NCBI RefSeq assembly: GCF_026262505.1
Contig: NC_067205.1
Span: forward strand, 12,834,001 to 12,898,000
Source of the DNA: Trichomonas vaginalis G3
Taxonomy: Eukaryota > Parabasalia > Trichomonadida > Trichomonadidae
Reading direction: 5' to 3'
DNA length: 64,000 nucleotides
The notes beneath the pieces were generated by a model. The model saw only the letters and a program-made list of their open reading frames with translations, was not told the DNA's origin and did not search any database. Shown one piece after another: positions 38,401 to 46,946 of the stretch. Each line of letters starts with the position of its first letter. Position 1 is the first letter of the stretch. A program made the translations under genes and the position numbers.

Positions 38401-41400
38401 CATCAATTATTTCCTTTAATTCTTCATCGTTTTGACTTGATTCGAGTCCGATATGGAAAAATTGATCATCAGTTGCTCCCAAATAAAACAATATCTCGTA
38501 TTGAGAAGAAAATCCATTAAAGATTAAAGGTGTTTTGAATCTTTTAAGATGCTCAATCAAAATTTTCGCCGAACTTTCCTTCTGCTTATCTTTCTTCTTT
38601 TTTGCAAGCCATTGCTTCCTAAGAATTCCAATGTTTGATTTCTTGAATTCCCAAACAACTATGATTCCATCAATAGCATTTCCAGTATTGTTAAGATCTT
38701 CAAGTGTTATTGGAGAAACAATCTTTATTTGTTCATCTGGGCTGATAATTTTTTCCAAGTAGAAATTGACTTCAGGACTAATGGCAATTTCTTGCTTTGT
38801 GAAGCTCATTGAGCAAACGTTAATTTGATTAAGATCACATTTATTGTATTTTTCGATATCAGAAAGATCGTGGTTACAAGGTTTATCATCACCTGGGGAC
38901 ATTTTTCTGATTCTCATTGCGTCGAATTTGAACTTTTCAAATTTATTCATAAGTTCGTTTTTATCATTTTGTGTGAGTGTATCTTGAGCATCAACAAACT
39001 CTTCGAAATTCTTGATGTAATCATTAAAAGACAAAGTGATTGCGTTCAATCTATCCTGCATAGAAAGAGGAACATTGTTTACCAAATCTTTTTTGTTGCA
39101 AACCATCAAGAAATGCATTCTCGGCATCTGTTTTGGATTAAGATGAACAGAAAATCCATCAATATGCGTGTAAGGATTGTAGTCATCACTTGGATCATCA
39201 GGATTCGAGTAAGGTTTCTGTTGATTGACGATATCCAAGTTTAATTCTATACTTGGATTATTTCCTTGGATGAGGAAAATTAAATGTTCATTGGATCTTT
39301 CCTTCATGAATTGCTCGCAAATCTGGAGAGATGATTTGTTGGCGTAGATATTACGAGGCTGCTTGAAATTGTTCTCGTATAAATTGATGATAATGAATCG
39401 CTTGAAATAAGATAAAACATCCAAGAATTCATTAACAACTGGAACACTTTCATAGTGTTTAGTGATGAATAAAATGGATCTAGCCAATCTGTGGTCAAAC
39501 AACAATGATTTAATGATACATAATACATTGTTATACTTTGGCAAGTTGTAATCATTATGTGGAAACTTTTCTCTCCAAATTGCTTTTGTTTTTTCAACAG
39601 CGTCTTTAAATGTTTCGCCAAGAGAAATGAAAGAAGAAACAACAATCGGATAATGGATTTCAATCGGATCAGATTGTTGCATGATGATTGTGTAGACAGG
39701 TCGCATCAAACTCTGACTGTTGTTGATGTATTTCTTGATAGAATTAAAGAAATTTTGTGTTGATTCATCAACATCATCCTTCGTAATTTTTTCAAGTGTC
39801 TTTGGATCATAATCAATATGTCCATATTTTTGTTCTTTTGTTAATGAATCGAAAAACTTCGCTTCGTCGGAATCTGGATTTTTAATGGCATATTTTTGTT
39901 TCTTCATAATAGAAAAGGCTCTGATTAAATCATCGGTTGTCGGCCTTGATCCCGAAATAACAACAGATCTATTCATAATAGCGTGGTCGATTTGGTAATT
40001 AGATGCTCCGACAGGGAAAATTTTTTCGAACTTTTCTGAGATGTCTGAAATATCATCTGATAATCCTGTATTTTGTTGATCTGTTTTGATCTTGTAATGA
40101 ATACCTTTATCAAAGATATAATAGAGTTCTTTGATGTACAAGCTTGGATTGAGATTTCCAAATCCCAATTCATCAAGGAAAACCATAGCTGTGTATAGTC
40201 TAACTTGGTTATCTCGATGATGATGTCTCATGCAATCATAGAAATGAGATTCCAAACAACTTGTTTGAGAAATGATACTCGTGAGAAATGTCGAACAATA
40301 GAAATCATTTGATTCACCTGGTTCATTTGATGTTTCATTTGTTACAGGTTTATAATGATATATCTTGAAATATTCGACAGCCAAAGATTTAGCTGTTCCT
40401 GGTTTTGCAATCAATAAAATGGGTAACAATTCATGCATGTAATGGAATATATTGTATCCGATGTCAAGAGCAGCGAGATTGAACATGATGCTGTTAAGTT
40501 TCAAAATTTTTGGCTCTGGAATGTATTTGTAACATTGTGCAAAACTGTATTCATACATTTTCTTTTGAATATCAAAATTATAATTCTTATTTAAATGATC
40601 CTTGAATGCTTTGTTTAGAATCTTGTTCGCTTCGTGTGTGATGTAGCCTTGAACATCAACATTGAGCATCTTATTTTCACCGTTTTGGAGATATTCAGCC
40701 TTGTTGTCAATTTTAGCAAAACCAGGATTCAAAAATTGTACGAAATCAGCTCTGAAATTACGTTCTTCTACATCTTTATCTTTATCTTTTTCATCAAAAA
40801 GATTTGAGAATTCCCAGTATTTTTTGAGATTATTGATAGTGAAATTACTACTTTTGTCATCTTTGTCATCTTTGTCATCAATGAATTCGGCATTAGTCGT
40901 ATAAGGCAAAATAAATCTCATGTAAATGCCAACAGAAAGAGCCAGCTCGAAATTTCCTGTTTGTTTATAAACCAACTTAAAAATGTGTGAAAAATGAATG
41001 GCATTTCTATAAGAAATTGCTGCCTTTTCGCGAATGATATTGTATATAACTTTATACAACTCCCAAATGCAATCTTGGATTACAAACCTTTGTTTTGACT
41101 CCAAATTAGCTGAAAAACCATCATTCTTCTTCCTCTTTTGTTTTGTTGTTGTATCATCATCACCATAATTTTTCGTTAATTCTGTTTCAATGATTGTCAT
41201 CATGCATTGTTTTTCATCTTCATCGTTGAGATTAATTTCGTATTCGATTATTGCGAATTCGATCATTTCAGGAATATCTCTGACTTTGTAAGTATAGTTA
41301 AAGTGATTGATACGGAACAATTCCTTTTCTTCTGATGTTTGGAGATCCATGAAATTAATGGATTTTGTTGGCATAGAAATGAATTGTTTGTTGCCAATCA

Positions 41401-42094
41401 ATGACAATTTCTTGGAGATTTCATTGGAATTGATCAATGGATTCGCTGCAACAATGAAAGAGATGTTTTTCTCTTTCTTCATGAAGATCTCTCGCATCTT
41501 GTGAGCGATGTAACAACCTGCGGTACATGTATTAGCTTCATCAACAAAAATGAGGTATTTTTTCGATTTGTTTTTTTGTACATCTTCTTCAATAGCTTCA
41601 ACAATTCTTTGGATTTCTAATAACTCTGTACCACCATTGCAATTGATTGTCTTTGTAAGACTACCAGTAATTTTTGACAAAATTTTAGAAATGACATTAG
41701 AAATTTTTGTTTTTCCTGTTCCTGTGTTTCCAACTAAAATTACTTCTTGATGATTATAAACTCTCAACAAAGCTTTTAATAGTCGTTTAGCAATGGAATC
41801 ATTCAATCCAACTTTAATATCATACTCCCTTGAAAGAAAGGTTTGGAAATCATTAGTATCGCATCCGTAAACATCACTTCCGTTCAAATTTAATTCATTG
41901 TCGAATGTGCCGAGCTTAAAATATTTCTTATTTTCCTTGAACCTGTCTGGAACTCGGATGAACATTCTGTCTTTATTATCGAACTTATCTGGTATAATAT
42001 TCCATGCGTAAAGAGCTGATATCCTGTTCTTTTGGCTTTGATCTTCTTTTATCAAAGCAGTAACACGATTAAAAATGTCTTCATTATCTAACAT
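35459..42094 (-). CDS. RNF213/mysterin-like giant AAA+ protein (C-terminal part)
   Basis: The 2211-residue product carries two AAA+ cores. Core one has Walker A GNTGTGKT (122-129), a CNGGTE segment, Walker B LIFVDEANT (about 182-189) and sensor AANP (216-219). Core two has the unusual Walker A AKPGTAKS (563-570) and Walker B FLDELG (639-644). GGT plus DEANT, and a P-loop with KPGxxKS, are the hallmarks of the RNF213 third and fourth AAA units. RNF213 is a cytosolic dynein-like ring ATPase and ubiquitin ligase linked to lipid droplets and defence against microbes. The remaining 1500 residues are helical E3-shell-like sequence, but I see no RING Cys/His cluster. The frame is open 5' of its ATG into the gene at 42114, only 19 bp away, so the start may be artificial. 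Confidence 0.75.
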   Translation of the reverse strand: MLDNEDIFNRVTALIKEDQSQKNRISALYAWNIIPDKFDNKDRMFIRVPDRFKENKKYFKLGTFDNELNLNGSDVYGCDTNDFQTFLSREYDIKVGLNDSIAKRLLKALLRVYNHQEVILVGNTGTGKTKISNVISKILSKITGSLTKTINCNGGTELLEIQRIVEAIEEDVQKNKSKKYLIFVDEANTCTAGCYIAHKMREIFMKKEKNISFIVAANPLINSNEISKKLSLIGNKQFISMPTKSINFMDLQTSEEKELFRINHFNYTYKVRDIPEMIEFAIIEYEINLNDEDEKQCMMTIIETELTKNYGDDDTTTKQKRKKNDGFSANLESKQRFVIQDCIWELYKVIYNIIREKAAISYRNAIHFSHIFKLVYKQTGNFELALSVGIYMRFILPYTTNAEFIDDKDDKDDKSSNFTINNLKKYWEFSNLFDEKDKDKDVEERNFRADFVQFLNPGFAKIDNKAEYLQNGENKMLNVDVQGYITHEANKILNKAFKDHLNKNYNFDIQKKMYEYSFAQCYKYIPEPKILKLNSIMFNLAALDIGYNIFHYMHELLPILLIAKPGTAKSLAVEYFKIYHYKPVTNETSNEPGESNDFYCSTFLTSIISQTSCLESHFYDCMRHHHRDNQVRLYTAMVFLDELGFGNLNPSLYIKELYYIFDKGIHYKIKTDQQNTGLSDDISDISEKFEKIFPVGASNYQIDHAIMNRSVVISGSRPTTDDLIRAFSIMKKQKYAIKNPDSDEAKFFDSLTKEQKYGHIDYDPKTLEKITKDDVDESTQNFFNSIKKYINNSQSLMRPVYTIIMQQSDPIEIHYPIVVSSFISLGETFKDAVEKTKAIWREKFPHNDYNLPKYNNVLCIIKSLLFDHRLARSILFITKHYESVPVVNEFLDVLSYFKRFIIINLYENNFKQPRNIYANKSSLQICEQFMKERSNEHLIFLIQGNNPSIELNLDIVNQQKPYSNPDDPSDDYNPYTHIDGFSVHLNPKQMPRMHFLMVCNKKDLVNNVPLSMQDRLNAITLSFNDYIKNFEEFVDAQDTLTQNDKNELMNKFEKFKFDAMRIRKMSPGDDKPCNHDLSDIEKYNKCDLNQINVCSMSFTKQEIAISPEVNFYLEKIISPDEQIKIVSPITLEDLNNTGNAIDGIIVVWEFKKSNIGILRKQWLAKKKKDKQKESSAKILIEHLKRFKTPLIFNGFSSQYEILFYLGATDDQFFHIGLESSQNDEELKEIIDEFKAIHHDEEKYHKCIDDDEILRARIIRYGMEHFTEAYVKEYEEKIKNDKDLKKCVEEIKEIKDPAVEDMHLNLSDYIQNKKMCICVTNDYVNDFKFETESNIDFVLHEMVANETMLFNYIQNKNTIISISHQDHNELYHYTSLIEDFFNKTKCTNHVAIVLQVKGTKIPDYVISTSKWPVYWIDTPSKNFGANQIVAIHKQIKSKYYDPLNEIVLSHLENKHKKIQKEQKEILREFVQKYIQENAGKCLKKFNDQSNKDQSNKDQSNKNQSNIQNLNRVFINCFCNTLEEFYDKFYFMLKRYEEIAKNTDNTGNADKFKNEIDFIKIVDNKMKFSELDYPTKRFILSLDEQGIKGNIVQSFNSANNFSSLSYVFCYIFNHNDNNRFEDEIKQMKEFLSPKMLEEDKFTPKPKDSEGLTGNEIKANTIDRKIYGENPDLKDCFEQDETKDLAVSKIDDTNKAEISSEYYTLKEKIQGKNPRNLIFDLFDHEIQAGDRAYTDPQLFEFIKYYKGNFFKDMLNDFKNEQSLENSKFVNSFFLENEIHFEGQEEKEESANKNLALFINENSQEALIFHIVTASDNNYQSTKYCLMTIKSFVTYYLFMNESSEQKMKFLEILEQFVKPSKEKESKAERTKHIKPVYDFLEKWKAMFRCHLEALYILCLSYSYDKLLGIKSKLGRDNLFVEFITDLEKSGKTEDSGELVDFREYINENPSLKDRSFKDQINSYLEELTKTYNLIRLIYNYNLEIQKQESKDYIDLSQAKLNGLLFAIVKNEFDNFHKFQDGTKSYTLSVEFNPVQVSTEIVKKILEQTSTFSFKFLDSDFITSISDSISTNLNLSSSLGFDDQDEAFSKEMLRKRIFEKDDKTSEENLTPDDNEQTLSPDDKLKAIILLLMLVSSTETKEERTGKEKFATAKAICYDRDEEELTENVLWKANSSGHSDYFTEVKCMLMDEQSKFNKTAYFKELKKIISTKYNVDI

Positions 42095-42113
42095 ATCAAT
42101 ATTTGATTTAGGA

Positions 42114-43505
42114 TCAATTTTTGGCCAATTCTTTCAGTTCATTTCTTAATTCTGCCAGTTTCGTTATATCATTTGTTATTTCGTTTTCATAATGTGGTTC
42201 GTAAATCTTGAATGCATTGTCTGTCCTCAAATCAGAATCCCAATTATTTCTTAAATTGTTTAAATCAAAAATAAAGCTCAAATACTTTGTATTAGAAATA
42301 TTTGGAGGGAACTCGAAAATGATCTTTTCAAAAACATTGTTAATATCAATGAATTCTCCAGTCTCATTGTATCCTGAGTTACCTGTTAACTTGCGCATAG
42401 AAATCAAATATAAATCATCAAAAAATTCTGGACATGCGTTTCCTTTGAATAGTTCTGGTGAAAATGTCATTAATATCTTTTTGTTGCTTCGAAGATATTC
42501 AAGGATCTTGAGCTGATATGATTTTTCTGGATCTTCTATATACATTCTCACACAATCTTTGATGTCATTTGTTAATATCTTTTGTTTGATTTGATCAAAG
42601 TCAATGTCTTTTTGTTCAAATTTAATTTCTTTTAGCCCTCCTTCTTTAAACAAATTTTCTTGGGCTATTGATGAAACAATGCATATGGCTTGCTGTGTTT
42701 CAGATGACCAATTTGAAGTAAGTTTTTTGATGGATTGGATTTCATCAGGAGCTAATGTTTCTGGATGAACAAAAATGACGGGTTGGCGGCCAATGAGTTT
42801 GTTAACGAGTTGCATTTTGTCTTTGAATCTATCGCCTGAACGACAGAAGATACGACAGTAATTGCGAGATTGTGGCAAATTTTGATATCCGGAAAAAACT
42901 TCGTATGGATGATTGACTTTGATGTATTTTATCTCTTTTTTGATCTGTTGTTCCTTTATGGAAACATGATCTGTAACGTATTGAAATCCTGTTTTCAAGA
43001 ATGAATTAAAAGTATTAGATCTCTGGTTTTGTGAGAAACAAACGTCGAAGTTATCTAATGATTTTATCTTGCCTTTCATTTCGATGTCTCTGCCGATCTT
43101 CCATATTAAGCTGTTCTGAATATAATTCCTTTTATCTTGTTCGGGCTTTTTATTCTTCGCATTGATCATTCTAAGAGTTTTTTTCATGCTCTTTACTCTG
43201 TCTAAGGTAATTTTTCGTGCATAAAGCGGTGGATATCCTTGGTCTCTGAGCTTGATCAGAATTTCGCGGAGTTCGAGAACAGGTTCATAAAACGTGTTGA
43301 ATTTTGCTTCAATATCAGTCTCACATGAGTGCTTAATTTGTGTACTCATAGCATTCAATTCGGAAAATTGAATTCGGATTGTACTATTAGTAACAAAATT
43401 TAACTCTACAAATGTCTCTTGAGGAGAAATGGTCCATAGAGGGTTGTTCTTCTCGTCCGCTATGTCCGAAGTTTTCATTCTTAGTTGTTTTTCACCTACA
43501 TCCAT
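42114..43505 (-). CDS. Probable N-terminal part of the RNF213-like protein, split off by a frame change
   Basis: The 463-residue product from ATG 43505 has no strong motif of its own. It is rich in helices and reads like an N-terminal or AAA1-AAA2 section (IFCRSGDRFKDKMQLVNK, ILMTFSPELFKG, YLSFIFDLNN). It ends 19 bp before the RNF213-like ATG. The downstream frame is open upstream of that ATG back to a TGA near 42141, overlapping the last codons here, and is shifted by +1. A single indel or a frameshift in the 5-A run in AATTGGCCAAAAATTG would join both into about 2690 residues. Either a split pseudogene, an assembly error, programmed frameshifting, or two real genes. Confidence 0.5.
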   Translation of the reverse strand: MDVGEKQLRMKTSDIADEKNNPLWTISPQETFVELNFVTNSTIRIQFSELNAMSTQIKHSCETDIEAKFNTFYEPVLELREILIKLRDQGYPPLYARKITLDRVKSMKKTLRMINAKNKKPEQDKRNYIQNSLIWKIGRDIEMKGKIKSLDNFDVCFSQNQRSNTFNSFLKTGFQYVTDHVSIKEQQIKKEIKYIKVNHPYEVFSGYQNLPQSRNYCRIFCRSGDRFKDKMQLVNKLIGRQPVIFVHPETLAPDEIQSIKKLTSNWSSETQQAICIVSSIAQENLFKEGGLKEIKFEQKDIDFDQIKQKILTNDIKDCVRMYIEDPEKSYQLKILEYLRSNKKILMTFSPELFKGNACPEFFDDLYLISMRKLTGNSGYNETGEFIDINNVFEKIIFEFPPNISNTKYLSFIFDLNNLRNNWDSDLRTDNAFKIYEPHYENEITNDITKLAELRNELKELAKN

Positions 43506-44060
43506 TTTTTTGAATTATAATTTTGTTGGAATTTTAAAGTTTTTTTTTATTCCATTCCTTTCCATAAATTATCCAACAAAAAACAATTTCCTAAAGTATT
43601 CAATTTCGTGCTCATTGTTTAATTGATTTTTTCCACTTAAACTACTTACTTAACATATATTTTCCTTAAGTGAATGATTCAAGGAGAGATAATGAGAATT
43701 TAGATCATGTTAGTTGTACTCATATCATATACATTAAAGTTGGAGTATTTGTTTATGCAATTCATTTATTTATGAATCTGATATAATCTATACGAATCTA
43801 TCATCTATTCATATGTTACTTTGTTCTCATATAGCTGAGATTAACTTTTCCCTAGAAAAAAACACACAATTATATGAAGTTTTGATAAAACATGCTGGGA
43901 AACCATTTTCAAGAAGCTTGAAACAATATTTTATTTATTCTCACAGCATTCTAAAGTATATTAGTTATTAATATTGATATTTCTCCATCAAATCCTTATC
44001 TTTGTCAAATTTTCATTGAAATTCAGTTCCACAGTTTTTTGACACTTTTGACAAAAAAAA
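43506..44060. other. Divergent intergenic region
   Basis: About 0.55 kb between the RNF213-like gene (minus) and the EGF-like protein (plus). GACACTTTTGACAAAA abuts the ATG of the latter. Confidence 0.45.
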
Positions 44061-45719
44061 ATGATTTCTTTCATATTTACGTTATCGCTTTCTGTTTCGG
44101 AAGAAATAAATAAGACATCCAATATTAGTAAAGCGCATACAATTAAAGAAAATATTAGTCAGATTACCAAATCATCAATTGTTAATAATTCAAGTATAAA
44201 TTTAACAAAGAGTCAGCGTATAGCCAATAAAACTAGAAAGTATAACGAATCAGTAGCTGATAAAGCAACTCCACAGCAAAAAACTATAAATCATTCCATA
44301 AATTCAACCAAATCAAATATTTCTAACAAAAATCATGCAACTTCATTAAACATTTCCAGCAAAAATTCTACAATTCCACACGAAATTAAAAATACAACAA
44401 AATATACCAATGAAACAAAAATAAACAAAAATTCAACTCTGAAAAACCAAACAAAGATAGAAGAAGTAATACCTAAGCATGAGAAATTACCAGAAAAAGC
44501 AAAGGAAACACAGAAAAAGCCATCCAAGGAAGTAGAAAAAGAAGATGAAACCAAAGATACACAAGATGATCATCATACATCTGATCCGGGCATGGAAGAT
44601 GAAGATAGTCAAGATGATGAGGAAGATACAAGAAGACCAGTCCCCGGACAAGAAGAACAATTTGAATATGGTTTTCCAACGTTCAAATTACCAGAATTTT
44701 GGAGGGATAGTATTACAAAGAAGACATATCATTTCCCGCAAACACAAGAAGAATTCGATGCCCTCCCACCTAAATTCCAAAAAGCAATTTCAAAAATTTT
44801 GGAACAGAAGAAGAGCCAATACCTCAACATGATTATGTCAAATCCAAGATACAAAGCCGCATATGAAGAATATTTGCTTAGAAGTCAACAAAATCAAGAT
44901 CCACCACAAAATTACGAAAATCAACAGACAAACGATAATTACGAAACCGTAAGAGATTACTATGACACAGAAAAATACCAAAGGCAATACAGATCCCAAC
45001 AAAAGTACCGTGATGAAGATGTAGAAGAAAATGAAGATTATCAGCCTAAACCTCAACGCCAGGACATTAATCCTAGATCCAGATTACCACCTAATACCGA
45101 ATTCGATGGAGAAGGCAGACTTACTTGCGTACAAGGATTTTTCGGATTTGAACCGATCGATTATCATGGTTGCTGGACATGCCATCCATCATGTCACTAC
45201 AGAGCTGATTGTATCAACCCTGGATACTGCAAATGCGCTGACGGATACACTGGAGATGGCGTAAAATACTGTAATGCGCCAACACCGTTTATTCTTAAGG
45301 CCAAGAGTGTGAAAGGAGTATTATCAGCTCAGTACATTGGTGTTAACAAGGATTTCATTGTTAGAGAAGCTTATTGCAGATTTAATGAGAAAATTATTAC
45401 AAATGCAACAAGTTATGGTAACAATACTATATTCTGCAAAGTTCCTGCTGGTCAGAGATTTGACCGTATCCGGATTTCTCTCGATGGATCCTCTTGGAGC
45501 GAAGAAGCTCACATTTTTAATATGTTTTCAAACAAACAGTTCATTCAGATATTCATAATCACGTTTTGTGTAGTTGGAGCAGCTGTTGCATGCATAGTAA
45601 GCAAATGTACAAGAGGAAATAGGAAGTATTACGATGAAGAACCATTGATGGCTAATAAGAACTCAATTCAAAATACTTATTTAGAGAATGGTGCAAATAA
45701 TCTTGATGAAGCTCTTTAA
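44061..45719 (+). CDS. Type I surface protein with EGF-like and IPT/TIG-like domains
   Basis: The 552-residue product has a short hydrophobic signal (residues 1-13) and a Ser/Thr/Asn-rich, sequon-dense stretch (about 15-130), so it should be heavily glycosylated. A charged region follows, then an EGF-like module (about 356-407) with six or more Cys, including CHPSCHYRADCINPGYCKCADGYTGDG. Next is an IPT/TIG-like beta domain (about 410-490), one transmembrane helix (about 494-516) and a 36-residue tail. TIG after EGF is typical of adhesion or receptor ectodomains; ligand and role here are unknown. GACACTTTTGAC stands within 10-20 bases of the ATG. Confidence 0.7.
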   Translation: MISFIFTLSLSVSEEINKTSNISKAHTIKENISQITKSSIVNNSSINLTKSQRIANKTRKYNESVADKATPQQKTINHSINSTKSNISNKNHATSLNISSKNSTIPHEIKNTTKYTNETKINKNSTLKNQTKIEEVIPKHEKLPEKAKETQKKPSKEVEKEDETKDTQDDHHTSDPGMEDEDSQDDEEDTRRPVPGQEEQFEYGFPTFKLPEFWRDSITKKTYHFPQTQEEFDALPPKFQKAISKILEQKKSQYLNMIMSNPRYKAAYEEYLLRSQQNQDPPQNYENQQTNDNYETVRDYYDTEKYQRQYRSQQKYRDEDVEENEDYQPKPQRQDINPRSRLPPNTEFDGEGRLTCVQGFFGFEPIDYHGCWTCHPSCHYRADCINPGYCKCADGYTGDGVKYCNAPTPFILKAKSVKGVLSAQYIGVNKDFIVREAYCRFNEKIITNATSYGNNTIFCKVPAGQRFDRIRISLDGSSWSEEAHIFNMFSNKQFIQIFIITFCVVGAAVACIVSKCTRGNRKYYDEEPLMANKNSIQNTYLENGANNLDEAL

Positions 45720-45797
45720 TTTTTGTATTAAATGTATTTTATAAAAATAATGATTTAATTTGATAAAAAATTTATTTTTTTTTATTTTATCAAAAAT

Positions 45798-46472
45798 TTA
45801 GTGGTTGCAGTGGCAGTCTGGAGAGCACTTGCATCCTTCGTTGCAGTGGCATCCTTCTCCGCAGTGGCAGTCAGCTCCGCACTTGCATCCTTCGTTGCAG
45901 TGGCATCCTTCTCCGCAGTGGCAGTCTGGAGAACACTTGTTATCCTTTGTGCAGTGGCAGTCAGCTCCGCACTTGCATCCTTCGTTGCAGTGGCATCCTT
46001 CTCCGCAGTGGCAGTCTGGAGAGCACTTGCATCCTTCGTTGCAGTGGCATCCTTCTCCGCAGTGGCAGTCTGGAGAACACTTGTTATCCTTTGTGCAGTG
46101 GCAGTCTGGAGAGCACTTGCATCCTTCGTTGCAGTGGCATCCTTCTCCGCAGTGGCAGTCTGGAGAACACTTGTTATCCTTTGTGCAGTGGCAGTCAGCT
46201 CCGCACTTGCATCCTTCGTTGCAGTGGCATCCTTCTCCGCAGTGGCAGTCTGGAGAGCACTTGTTATCCTTTGTGCAGTGGCAGTCAGCTCCGCACTTGC
46301 ATCCTTCGTTGCAGTGGCATCCTTCTCCGCAGTGGCAGTCTGGAGAGCACTTGTTATCCTTTGTGCAGTGGCAGTTGCTTCCGCATTTACAACCTGGGCA
46401 ACATTGGCATTTGAACCATTGGGACTTGCCTGCGTTTTGCTTGTTGCATTCGCATGTTTGCTGTGAAGACAT
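45798..46472 (-). CDS. Cys-rich metallothionein-like repeat protein
   Basis: I start at the ATG giving MSSQQTCEC (46472); a preceding TTG is not needed. The 224-residue product holds about 66 Cys (near 30 percent) in C-x-C, C-x-x-C and C-H-C clusters. After a 41-residue lead come alternating modules: CKC(GA/SP)DCHCTKDNK (14), CSPDCHCGEGCHCNEG (16) and CKCxxDCHCGEGCHCNEG (18). The near absence of aromatic and other hydrophobic residues and the dense C-x-C pattern match metallothionein-style metal binding (zinc, copper or cadmium), with His possibly adding ligands. No signal peptide is seen, so cytosolic (inference). At 224 residues it is much longer than common metallothioneins. A secreted Cys-rich repeat protein seems less likely. 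Confidence 0.7.
   Translation of the reverse strand: MSSQQTCECNKQNAGKSQWFKCQCCPGCKCGSNCHCTKDNKCSPDCHCGEGCHCNEGCKCGADCHCTKDNKCSPDCHCGEGCHCNEGCKCGADCHCTKDNKCSPDCHCGEGCHCNEGCKCSPDCHCTKDNKCSPDCHCGEGCHCNEGCKCSPDCHCGEGCHCNEGCKCGADCHCTKDNKCSPDCHCGEGCHCNEGCKCGADCHCGEGCHCNEGCKCSPDCHCNH
45807..46375 (-). repeat. Coding tandem array of 42/48/54-bp Cys-rich modules
   Basis: The DNA of the Cys-rich modules is nearly identical from copy to copy, so this is a recent expansion. Because all periods are multiples of three, three overlapping open frames appear on the opposite strand by composition alone. Confidence 0.9.
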
Positions 46473-46946
46473 CTTCAAAAATGACCTGAGTAATTTTTAT
46501 AGGAACTCAAATTCATTTTCAATACAAAATTTCCTCGCTCTCAAAAAATCTTTCTCAATTTTTTAATTCAATATATGGTTCGAGCAAACATGCTTAGTTA
46601 TCAGTAATCAATAGGAAAATTCGAATTTTGTATATTTCATTTTATCTTTCAATTTTTCAGGCTCACTTCCTCTCAATTCTATTTTGCTGGTGTCAAACCG
46701 TCTTCATTGGGATTCACAAGTGCCTAATATTACTGTACAAATCTATTAATGCTAAGATCAGAGTCCTAATCCTAAGTAAACTCTCGAAATTCAACCAGAA
46801 TTCTTAGATATTTACAACTTCCATCTTATATATACCTTTGAATAGAATGGTATTGAATGTAGCAAGTTATAATATTAGTTTGGGCTCAATCTCTATATAC
46901 AATCAAGATTTTAACTTTTTGTCAAATGTCAAGTTTTCAAAATTGA
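46473..46946. other. Divergent spacer
   Basis: Between the metallothionein-like gene (minus) and NAD kinase (plus). TCATTTTTGAAG precedes the former start, and TTTGTCAAATGTCAAG lies about 20-30 bases before the NAD kinase ATG. Confidence 0.45.

Noticed and set aside
45801-46566. Three long overlapping open frames on the plus strand opposite the Cys-rich gene
   Set aside because: They arise because all repeat periods are multiples of three and contain no stop in those frames. Their products are low-complexity and resemble nothing; the minus-strand Cys-rich frame has the sensible product.
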